Position numbers and translations under genes: made by a program
Part shown: piece after piece, positions 1 through 5,891 of the stretch
Numbering within the stretch: the stretch's first letter is position 1
Layout: every line of letters starts with the position of its first letter
NCBI GenBank assembly: GCA_005883775.1
Contig: VBEU01000040.1
Location: 1 to 6,201 of the forward strand
Source of the DNA: Chloroflexota bacterium
Lineage (GTDB): Bacteria; Chloroflexota; Limnocylindria; P2-11E
Length of the DNA: 6,201 bases
Direction of reading: 5' to 3'
The notes under the pieces: generated by a model
The model's input: only the letters and a program-made list of their open reading frames with translations
The model's database searches: none
Told to the model about the DNA's origin: nothing

Positions 1-1194
1 GAGCGGCTGCGTGATCGGCGTCGCGGTGATCGCACGTCCGACCGAGAGGATCACGTCAACATCGCGGAACATCGAGTCGAGCGCGTCCATCAGGCGCGTT
101 CGCATGCGCATGGCATGTAGGTAGTCGCGCGCCTTCGTCTCGAGCGCGGCGCGCAGTCCGGCTTTCTGGCGCGCGTCGATGAGCTGCTCGAACCGCTTGC
201 CTTCGATGAGCTCGGCGAAGATCTCGGCCCCCTCCGAGCCGTACACCGTTTGCACCATCGGTCCGTAGGGCATTGCCGGCAGCGTCGCGCGGACGAAGCT
301 CGGGGCGATGCGTTTGAACTCGTCCACGCCCTTCTCGAGCGCGTGCCTGGCCTCGGCCGAGGCATGCTCGGCGATGTCCTCATCGGCGAACGCGATGCGG
401 GCTCGTTTGGCCGCGGCGGCCGCGGAACGGGCCAGCATCGGCTTGAATCGCTTCCCGCTGGTCGTGCGGTCTGCGGCATCGGCTCCAGCGATCGCCTCGA
501 GCACCGCCGCGCAGTCTTCGGCCGTGCGCGCCATGGGTCCGAGCTTGTCGAGCGTCCATGAGAGCGCCATGGCCCCCTTTCGCGAGACGAGGCCGTAGGT
601 CGGACGAAGTCCGGTGACGCCGCAGTAGGCGGATGGCGTACCGATCGAGCCCGACGTCTCCGAGCCGATCGCGAACGGCACGAGACCGGCCCCGACTGCG
701 GCACCCGAGCCACTCGAGGACCCGCCGGACCAGTGCTCGACGTTCCAGGGGTTGCGGCCGGGGCCTTGAAGCGACGCACTCGGGTAGCGGTAACCGCCAC
801 CGCCGGCGAGCTCGACCATCGCGAGCTTCGCGGCGAGAACGGCGCCGCTCTTCTTGAGCTTCGCGACGACGGTCGCGTCCTCGCCGATGATCTGATCGCG
901 ATAAGGCGGGGCGCCCCACGTCGTCGGCGCGCCGCGAGCCGCGAGCAGGTCCTTCGCGCCGTAAGGGATCCCGGTGAGCGGCCCGCCTTGCTTTTTCGCG
1001 ATCGCGACATCCGCGCGCTTCGCCTCGTCCAGCGCACGCTCGGTGGTGAGCGCGGCGACGGCGTTGTACTTCGGTCCGAGCTTGCCGAGAAGGTCGAGCG
1101 AAGCGCGCGCGACCTCCACCGCGGAGATACGTCGCTTACGAAGCGCCGCGGCGAGCTCCGCGGCCGTACAGAAGCGAATTTCGGCGAAGGTCAA
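1..1194 (-). CDS. Amidase signature family hydrolase (3' end beyond window)
   Basis: An amidase-signature (AS) enzyme, a family that hydrolyses or transfers amide nitrogen through a Ser-cisSer-Lys triad; the substrate is not predictable here. The visible 398 residues contain the N-terminal helix typical of the family (AAELAAALRKRRISAVEVA), then GIPYGAKDLL with catalytic Lys81, GGSSSGSG with cis-Ser159, and GSETSGSIGTP with nucleophile Ser183. The 24-residue spacing between the two serines matches GatA. CGVTGLRPTYGLVSRKGAM follows. The frame has no stop down to base 1, so perhaps 80-150 C-terminal residues are missing. The only usable start is TTG at 1194: an in-frame stop lies at 1276-1278 and no ATG or GTG occurs between. 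No clear Shine-Dalgarno precedes the TTG, so translation is probably coupled to the upstream small ORF, whose TGA overlaps it. The GAKDLLAARGAPTTWGA segment is more like stand-alone secondary-metabolism or catabolic amidases than GatA. The family is certain; the role is open. Confidence 0.93.
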   Translation of the reverse strand, partial: MTFAEIRFCTAAELAAALRKRRISAVEVARASLDLLGKLGPKYNAVAALTTERALDEAKRADVAIAKKQGGPLTGIPYGAKDLLAARGAPTTWGAPPYRDQIIGEDATVVAKLKKSGAVLAAKLAMVELAGGGGYRYPSASLQGPGRNPWNVEHWSGGSSSGSGAAVGAGLVPFAIGSETSGSIGTPSAYCGVTGLRPTYGLVSRKGAMALSWTLDKLGPMARTAEDCAAVLEAIAGADAADRTTSGKRFKPMLARSAAAAAKRARIAFADEDIAEHASAEARHALEKGVDEFKRIAPSFVRATLPAMPYGPMVQTVYGSEGAEIFAELIEGKRFEQLIDARQKAGLRAALETKARDYLHAMRMRTRLMDALDSMFRDVDVILSVGRAITATPITQPL

Positions 1195-1334
1195 TCCGGT
1201 GTGAAGACCGTCGGAGGCTCCGTCTCGATCGGGATGCGTTGCGCGCGCAGCTCCGTCGCCGCTTTCTGCACGATCTCACGCGCTTCGTCGGCGAGCCGCG
1301 CGGGATCATCGATGTTTCGCTCGTCCGGAGGCAT
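1191..1334 (-). CDS. Small GatC/AtzG-like subunit (47 aa), or split N-terminus of the amidase
   Basis: A 47-residue acidic, mostly helical ORF, starting MPPDERNIDDPARLADEAR and ending in TEPPTVFTPD. The ending resembles the C-terminal EP-x-x-VF-x-P tail that I recall for AtzG/DUF4089-type small proteins, which partner AS-family amidases much as GatC partners GatA. The resemblance is from memory and was not searched. Its TGA (1193-1191) overlaps the amidase TTG start (1194-1192) in a TTGA junction, typical of translationally coupled partners. It is shorter than the roughly 65-70 residues I expect for AtzG. The frame is open upstream to a stop at 1398-1400, but the only other start there is TTG at 1370, so ATG 1334 is preferred. 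No good ribosome-binding site precedes it. Some related amidases carry a similar segment fused at their own N-terminus, so this may instead be the front of a single gene broken by a frameshift. Confidence 0.6.
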   Translation of the reverse strand: MPPDERNIDDPARLADEAREIVQKAATELRAQRIPIETEPPTVFTPD

Positions 1335-1383
1335 CGTGAGTGCGGAGGATAGCGTGCTAGGCTCGGCCAAGGAGTCGAAGGCC
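1335..1383. promoter_or_regulatory. Divergent intergenic spacer, probable location of promoters
   Basis: This 49-base spacer separates the minus-strand amidase unit from the plus-strand ATPase operon, so promoters for both must lie in it or inside the neighbouring starts. I see no convincing -35/-10 pair for either direction. A weak minus-strand TATCCT (around 1346-1351) has no properly spaced -35. Two GGAGG-type runs on the plus strand (1327-1331 and 1344-1349) sit only 4 bases before in-frame GTG codons at 1336 and 1354, a short spacing. Those codons are therefore less favoured starts for the downstream gene than GTG 1384. Confidence 0.35.
1369..1374 (+). promoter_or_regulatory. Shine-Dalgarno AAGGAG for the secretion-ATPase-like gene
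   Basis: AAGGAG lies 9 bases before GTG 1384. This is the best-spaced ribosome-binding site among the candidate starts (GTG 1336, GTG 1354, GTG 1384, ATG 1441) and decides the start chosen for the gene. Confidence 0.6.
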
Positions 1384-2268
1384 GTGCAATACCGCCGTCA
1401 AAGCCTCGTCGAGCGTCCATTGTCCCCGCGCGACTACGACATGCCGGTAGGTTGGTGGGGCTGGAACTGGGAACCGCCTGTTCCGATGTCGATCATCGAG
1501 CTCCTCGAGGCGCGGAACATGGACGCGCGCGCCGCGGCCCTCTGCGGGATGGTGCTCGAGGCGCACGGGTCGATCCTCATCGCCGCGGAGCAACCGCATT
1601 CGGGCAAGACGACGACGCTCACGGCATTACTCGACTTCCTACCGGTCCGAACCAGACGCGTCTTTCTGCGCGGGTGGGTCGAGACCTTCGATTACCTCAA
1701 GCAGACCGCCCCGGAGAGCACGATCCTGCTCGGGAACGAGCTTTCGTCGCATCTTCCCGTCTATCTCTGGGGACCCAAGGCCGTGCGGGTCTTCGAAACG
1801 CTCCGCAAGGGTTACGCGATCGGATCGACGCTCCACGCCGACAGCGCAGACGAAGCCATCGCGCAGCTGACCGGCGAGCTCGGCGTCGCGCCCGGCGATC
1901 TTGCGCGAGTCGACCTGCTTATGGTCATGCGCGTCTACGCCACGATCAGCGGTCATTACGCCCGCCGCGTGGTGACGCTCCACCGTCTGACGCCGCGGAA
2001 TGGGACCGGCCTCAGGCTGCTACCTCTTGTCGAGCACCGCGAAGCCACCGACGAGCACGAACACGACGAGGACGCCGAGCTGGAGCTCGTCGCCAGCCGC
2101 CGGCACGACGACGTCGATGTGGTCGCGGCGGAGCTCGAACGGCGCACGGAGCTGCTTTGCGATCTGCTCCAGCAACGCCGCCGTGAAATTCCTGACGTGC
2201 GGGCGGCTCTGGCCGAGTACCGTGGAGAGAAGACACCGATCGATATGCGAGGAGATCCGACCGTATGA
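1384..2268 (+). CDS. Short GspE/VirB11-like secretion-type P-loop ATPase
   Basis: A 294-residue P-loop ATPase resembling the catalytic core of type II/IV secretion ATPases (GspE/PilT/VirB11). The Walker A region is EQPHSGKTTT (residues 69-78, Lys75), in which Glu replaces the usual first glycine. A Walker-B-like strand is STILLGNEL (112-120, Glu119). STLHADSADEA (148-158) matches the His box of this family, with His151. It lacks the large N-terminal domain of GspE and any metal-binding Cys motif. Instead it opens with a Trp-rich segment, VGWWGWNWEPP (22-32). The C-terminus (about 215-280) is highly charged and probably helical. No signal peptide or membrane segment is seen, so it is probably cytoplasmic. 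No pilus or secretion genes are nearby; it heads an operon with an AAA+ ATPase and a VWA protein, overlapping the next gene by ATGA. The open frame extends upstream to 733, but that part lies antisense to the amidase unit, so GTG 1384 is preferred; ATG 1441 is possible. Confidence 0.85.
   Translation: MQYRRQSLVERPLSPRDYDMPVGWWGWNWEPPVPMSIIELLEARNMDARAAALCGMVLEAHGSILIAAEQPHSGKTTTLTALLDFLPVRTRRVFLRGWVETFDYLKQTAPESTILLGNELSSHLPVYLWGPKAVRVFETLRKGYAIGSTLHADSADEAIAQLTGELGVAPGDLARVDLLMVMRVYATISGHYARRVVTLHRLTPRNGTGLRLLPLVEHREATDEHEHDEDAELELVASRRHDDVDVVAAELERRTELLCDLLQQRRREIPDVRAALAEYRGEKTPIDMRGDPTV
2249..2254 (+). promoter_or_regulatory. Shine-Dalgarno GAGGAG for the AAA+ ATPase gene
   Basis: GAGGAG sits 10 bases before ATG 2265, inside the end of the upstream gene. 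It supports this ATG, which overlaps the upstream TGA as ATGA, and suggests re-initiation plus independent ribosome entry. Confidence 0.6.
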
Positions 2269-3659
2269 CACAAGCGACGACCATCGGCGCGCTTCGCGAG
2301 ACCGGGTACCGGCCGAAGAGCGTCAAGGAAGAGCTCCGCGGAAACCTCATCTCCGCGCTCGCCGCGAAACGCGAGATGTTCAAGGGGATCGTCGGTTACG
2401 AGACGACGGTGATCCCCCAGATCGAGAACGCCATCCTCTCCGGTCAAGACATCATTTTCCTGGGCGAGCGCGGCCAGGCGAAGACGCGCATCGCGCGCCG
2501 TCTCATCGAGCTGCTCGACGAGACCGTGCCGGCGATCGCGGGCTGCGAGATAAACGACGACCCTTTCGCGCCGATCTGCGCGGCCTGCAAGTACCGGGTG
2601 GCCAACGACGGCGACTCGGTCGAGCTGGTCTGGCTCACGCCCGACCAGCGGTACAGCGAGAAGCTCGCGACTCCGGACATCTCGATCGCCGATCTCATCG
2701 GCGAGGTGGACCCGATCAAGGTCGCCGAGGGCCGCTACCTCTCGGACGAGATGACGATCCACTACGGTCTCGTGCCGCGAACGCACCGCGGGATCTTCAC
2801 GTTGAACGAGCTGCCCGACCTCGCCGAGCGCGTGCAGGTCGGTCTCCTCAACGTCATGGAGGAGCGCGACGTGCAGATCCGCGGTTATAAGGTCCGGCTT
2901 CCGCTCGATCTCTTCGTCGTGGCGTCGGCGAACCCCGAGGACTACACGAACCGTGGCCGGATCATCACGCCGCTCAAAGACCGCTTCGGCTCGCAGATCC
3001 GCACGCACTATCCGAAGGAGATCACGACGGAGGTCGGGATCATGGAGCAGGAGCGGCAGGTCTTCGTCGACGAAGGCATGACGACGGTCGTCCCGGCGTA
3101 CATGAAGGAGCTCCTCGCGGAGATCTCACAGCTCGCGCGACGCTCGTCGGACATCTCGCAGCGGTCGGGCGTGTCCGTCCGCGTCACGGTGGCCAATTAC
3201 GAGAATCTCGTGTCGGCCGCTCTCAAGCGTGCGCTCCGCACCGGCGAGACGAGCGTCGTGCCGCGGATCAGTGACCTACCCGCGGTCGTCGCATCGACGG
3301 CCGGAAAGATCGAGCTCGAGTCGGTCGGCGAGGTCTCCGAGGAGCGCGTCATCGACCGACTCGTGCAGCGCGCGGTGCTGAACGTCTTCAACCGGACGTT
3401 CTCGCTCGTGGAGTTCGACTCGCTCCTCGCGGCGTTCCAGCGCGGGGCGACGATGCACGTGTCCCCCACGCTCTCGAGCCAGGAGTACGTGAAGCAGGCC
3501 CTGCAAATCCCGGGCATGAAGGGCGCGGTCGCCAAGCTCGGCGCCACCGGGAACCCTGCCGCGATCGCGGCGGCGGTCGAATTCGTTCTCGAGGGCCTGC
3601 ACCTGAACCGCAAGCTGAACAAGGAGCGTGGCGAGACCCGCTCCACCTTCAGGGCCTGA
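2265..3659 (+). CDS. MoxR/magnesium-chelatase-I-like AAA+ ATPase
   Basis: A 464-residue AAA+ ATPase of the ChlI/MoxR clade, which usually works as a ring remodelling a target together with a VWA-domain partner. Visible motifs: Walker A GERGQAKT (67-74, Lys73, with Ala in place of the usual Gly before Lys); Walker B IFTLNE (177-182) with Asn181 where Asp is usual and Glu182 as catalytic base; sensor 1 ASANPEDY (220-227, Asn223); a likely arginine finger in PLKDRFGSQI (Arg240); and a sensor-2-like segment SGVSVRVTVANYENL (301-315, Arg306). Between Walker A and B lies a Cys cluster, C94 and ICAAC (C105, C108), a possible metal site. The C-terminal 120 residues are mainly helical. It is often labelled magnesium chelatase or sigma-54-interacting protein in annotations, but no chlorophyll or sigma-54 context is present, so neither label should be taken as function. 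Its stop overlaps the VWA gene start (TGATG), indicating coupled, probably stoichiometric synthesis. Confidence 0.93.
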   Translation: MTQATTIGALRETGYRPKSVKEELRGNLISALAAKREMFKGIVGYETTVIPQIENAILSGQDIIFLGERGQAKTRIARRLIELLDETVPAIAGCEINDDPFAPICAACKYRVANDGDSVELVWLTPDQRYSEKLATPDISIADLIGEVDPIKVAEGRYLSDEMTIHYGLVPRTHRGIFTLNELPDLAERVQVGLLNVMEERDVQIRGYKVRLPLDLFVVASANPEDYTNRGRIITPLKDRFGSQIRTHYPKEITTEVGIMEQERQVFVDEGMTTVVPAYMKELLAEISQLARRSSDISQRSGVSVRVTVANYENLVSAALKRALRTGETSVVPRISDLPAVVASTAGKIELESVGEVSEERVIDRLVQRAVLNVFNRTFSLVEFDSLLAAFQRGATMHVSPTLSSQEYVKQALQIPGMKGAVAKLGATGNPAAIAAAVEFVLEGLHLNRKLNKERGETRSTFRA

Positions 3660-5689
3660 TGCAGGACCCCGCTCCCAGCGATCCGCGCAACGATCCGCCC
3701 GGGCTCGCGCAGCCCTTCAGCGACGTCCGCTACTCGCGCTGGGACGGGACGCAGCGCCTCGATGCGCTCGAGGCCGAGGAGCTGCTGGGCGCCATGGCTG
3801 ACGAGCTCCTGTCGGGCGGCGATCTCGAGGATGCGATGGCGCGGCTCTCGCGCTGGGGCATTCCGGGTCGCATGGAGGGCCTGAAGGACCTCCTCGAACG
3901 GCTGCGCACCGCGAAGCAGCGGCGCGCGCAGCGGCACGATCTTTCGAAGACGTTCGACGAGCTGAAAGAGAAGCTCGAGGAGGTGAAGAAGCTCGAGCGC
4001 GATGGTCTCGATCGCCGCAGGAACGCTGAAGCGCCGAACGAGCAGCTGAAAGCGGCGATGGAGAAGCTCGCCTCGGAGCGGATGGCTCAGCTCGACGCTC
4101 TGCCCGAGGACTTCGGCCGAGCGGTGCGCGCACTGAAGGACTACGAGTTCGTCGAGCCAAAGGCGGCCGAGAAATACCAAGAGCTTCTCAAGGAGCTGCA
4201 GCAGCAGGTCCTGGGCTCCTATTTCAAGAACATGCGCGAGTCGCTGCAGAACCTCACGCCGGAGCAGCTCGAGCGGACGCGACAGATGATCCGCGACCTG
4301 AATCGCGCGCTGAAGGAGCGCATGGACGGCGGCGAGCCCGACTTCGAGGCGTTCCAGCGACAGTACCCCGAGCTCGCCGGGAACGCGAAGGACTGGGACG
4401 ATCTTCTTCGTCAGCTCGCCCAGGGGATGGCCGCGATGCGATCGCTCTGGCAATCCATGTCCTCGGACATGCGATCTCAGCTCGAGGAGCTCCTCGGCGC
4501 GGCGTTCAACGATCCGGGATTGCAGGACGCGATGAACGACCTCGCCGAGACGCTCGGCCAGCTCATGCCGATGGACGGCTACGACCACGCGATGTCCGGC
4601 GACGAGCCGCTTACGCTCGCCGAGGCGCTCGGCCTCATGGACGAGATGAACCAGCTCTCCGACATGGAGGACACGGTCCGCGGGGCGCGCAACTCCGACG
4701 ACCTCGAGTCGCTCGACCGCGATCAGGTCGAGCGCCTCGCGGGGCCCTCGGCCCGGCAATCGCTCGACGAGCTCCGTCGCATGACCCAGCTCCTCGAAGA
4801 GGCCGGCCTCATCCGCAAGGACGGCGAGCGCTACGAGCTCACGCCGCGGGGGATCCGCAAGATCGGCCAACGGTCGCTCGAGGAGATCTTCGCGACGCTG
4901 AAGAAAGACGCCTTTGGTGGACACCGCTCCAAATCGCGCGGCCGCGGAGGCGATCCAACCGACGAGCTCAAGACCTACGAGTTCGGCGATCCCTTCCTGC
5001 TCGACCTTCCGGGAACGGTGCGGAACGCCGTGATCCGCCAGGGCGCGAAGGTCCCTGTGAAGCTCACCGCGGACGACTTCGACGTCTACCGCACCGAGCT
5101 CGTCACGCAATCGGCGACGGCGATCCTCGTCGACGTGAGCCGTTCGATGCTCTTCCGCGGTTGTTTCCTCGCGGCGAAGAAGGTCACGCTCGCGCTGGAC
5201 TCACTCATTCGCTCGACGTTCCCGAAGGACGACCTCTATATCGTCGGGTTCTCGGCGTACGCCACCCAGCTCAAGCCGACCGATCTTCCACGCCTCACGT
5301 GGAATGAGTACGTCTACGGCACGAACATGCAGCACGCGTTCGAGACCGCGCGAACGCTGCTCGCGCGCTCACGCGGGAAGAACAAGCAGATCATCCTGAT
5401 CACCGACGGCGAGCCTACGGCGTATTTCGAGCCGGGCGCCAGCTACCCCCAGTTCAACTATCCGCCGACGAAGCGCACGTTCGATGCGACGCTTCGCGAG
5501 GTGATCCGCTGCACTCGCGAGAGCATCACGATCAACACCTTCATGCTCGCCCGTGGGCATTACCTCGTCGACTTCGTCAATCAGATGTCGAAAATAAACA
5601 ATGGGCGGGCCTTCTACGTTGAGCCGGAGCATCTCGGCGAATACGTTCTCGTCGACTACGTCTCTCACAAGCGCCGCCGCGTCGCCTAA
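3659..5689 (+). CDS. VWA-domain protein with long helical N-terminal region, partner of the AAA+ ATPase
   Basis: A 676-residue protein. The C-terminal domain (about 484-670) is a von Willebrand A fold with an intact metal-ion-dependent adhesion site: DVSRS (Asp492, Ser494, Ser496), YGTNM (Thr555) and ITDGE (Asp583). It should therefore bind Mg2+ and a carboxylate ligand. The N-terminal 350 residues are charged and helical, with strong coiled-coil character at about 95-220. A conserved-looking RYSRWDG motif lies at 24-30. Residues about 367-420, including LLEEAGLIRKDGERYELTP, look like a winged-helix-type segment leading into the VWA domain. There is no signal peptide or membrane segment, so a cytoplasmic location is inferred. 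In known pairs such as RavA-ViaA, NorQ-NorD and CoxD-CoxE the VWA protein is the adaptor that brings the AAA+ ring to its target. The same role is inferred here; the target is unknown. The ATG overlaps the upstream stop by one base and has only a weak AGGG before it, so translation is probably coupled. Confidence 0.93.
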   Translation: MQDPAPSDPRNDPPGLAQPFSDVRYSRWDGTQRLDALEAEELLGAMADELLSGGDLEDAMARLSRWGIPGRMEGLKDLLERLRTAKQRRAQRHDLSKTFDELKEKLEEVKKLERDGLDRRRNAEAPNEQLKAAMEKLASERMAQLDALPEDFGRAVRALKDYEFVEPKAAEKYQELLKELQQQVLGSYFKNMRESLQNLTPEQLERTRQMIRDLNRALKERMDGGEPDFEAFQRQYPELAGNAKDWDDLLRQLAQGMAAMRSLWQSMSSDMRSQLEELLGAAFNDPGLQDAMNDLAETLGQLMPMDGYDHAMSGDEPLTLAEALGLMDEMNQLSDMEDTVRGARNSDDLESLDRDQVERLAGPSARQSLDELRRMTQLLEEAGLIRKDGERYELTPRGIRKIGQRSLEEIFATLKKDAFGGHRSKSRGRGGDPTDELKTYEFGDPFLLDLPGTVRNAVIRQGAKVPVKLTADDFDVYRTELVTQSATAILVDVSRSMLFRGCFLAAKKVTLALDSLIRSTFPKDDLYIVGFSAYATQLKPTDLPRLTWNEYVYGTNMQHAFETARTLLARSRGKNKQIILITDGEPTAYFEPGASYPQFNYPPTKRTFDATLREVIRCTRESITINTFMLARGHYLVDFVNQMSKINNGRAFYVEPEHLGEYVLVDYVSHKRRRVA

Positions 5690-5714
5690 TCGGTCGTAGA
5701 TCCTCGCTGGCCGA

Positions 5715-5749
5715 GGGTCCTGTCCCAGGATCGTCGCGGGTCCTGTCCC
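5715..5749. repeat. Direct repeat GGGTCCTGTCCC, two copies
   Basis: The same 12 bases occur at 5715-5726 and 5738-5749, with a 23-base period. The first copy overlaps a short hairpin, TCCTG-TCC-CAGGA (5718-5730). The second copy overlaps the left arm of the large inverted repeat that follows. It lies just after the stop of the VWA gene, outside any coding region I can support. Confidence 0.75.
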
Positions 5750-5869
5750 GGCTACGCGGGTCTCTCCCTCAGCGCACCCTCCCCGCCTTGCAGCTCACTT
5801 CGTTCGCTGCGGGCGGGGGCCCCGGGGCACCCGCGCTTCGCGAGAGACCCGCTGCGCCGTGCCACCCGC
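5736..5869. repeat. Large nested inverted repeat filling the convergent intergenic region
   Basis: Complementary arms are stacked about one axis near 5800-5804. From outside in they are: GCGGGT (5736-5741) with ACCCGC (5864-5869); CGGC (5749-5752) with GCCG (5856-5859); an 11-base perfect pair GCGGGTCTCTC (5756-5766) with GAGAGACCCGC (5842-5852); AGCGC (5771-5775) with GCGCT (5833-5837); then an inner hairpin at 5780-5819. Internal loops of 3x3 and 4x4 bases separate the middle arms. A self-palindrome GCCCCGGGGC (5819-5828) sits on the right side. Transcripts of either strand could fold into it. It may be an extragenic palindromic repeat, a bidirectional transcript end, or a structured RNA; copy number in the genome would tell. 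The whole non-coding gap is only 202 bases (5690-5891). Confidence 0.65.
5780..5819. terminator. Inner GC hairpin, possible bidirectional transcript end
   Basis: CCCCGCC (5781-5787) pairs with GGCGGGG (5812-5818) and GCAGC (5790-5794) with GCTGC (5806-5810), closing an 11-base loop with a small TT/G bulge between. It lies between two convergent genes, where a shared terminator is expected. Neither strand has a T-run after it, so it is not a classical Rho-independent terminator. It could still stabilise 3' ends. Confidence 0.3.
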
Positions 5870-5891
5870 TCCTCGCGAGGCGGCATTCGCC

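Noticed and set aside
90..1037. Minus-strand Arg/Ser-rich open frame of 315 codons
   Set aside because: It is a shadow of the amidase, whose true frame shows all catalytic motifs without a stop.
733..1383. Upstream extension of the first ATPase gene in the same open frame
   Set aside because: It is antisense to the amidase and small-subunit genes, reads as Arg/Ser-rich noise, and the best ribosome-binding site is at GTG 1384.
1384..2268. Reading the first ATPase as part of a type II/IV secretion or pilus system
   Set aside because: It lacks the GspE N-terminal domain and no pilin, secretin or inner-membrane platform gene is in the window.
1956..3008. Minus-strand open frame of 350 codons
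   Set aside because: It spans the junction of two plus-strand ATPase genes with clear motifs; no motif of its own and an Arg-rich composition.
4483..4496. 14-base palindrome CGAGGAGCTCCTCG
   Set aside because: It lies inside the VWA gene and follows from Glu-Glu-Leu-Leu codon choice; similar words recur throughout this GC-rich coding sequence.
3197..5110. Minus-strand open frame of 637 codons antisense to the AAA+ and VWA genes
   Set aside because: It lies opposite two well-supported genes, shows no recognisable motif, and has a Leu/Glu/Val/Arg-rich composition expected from the complement of GC-rich codons.
2265..5689. Reading the AAA+/VWA pair as magnesium chelatase for chlorophyll synthesis
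   Set aside because: No other pigment gene is present and the AAA+/VWA combination is shared by many unrelated systems, so the label would be misleading.
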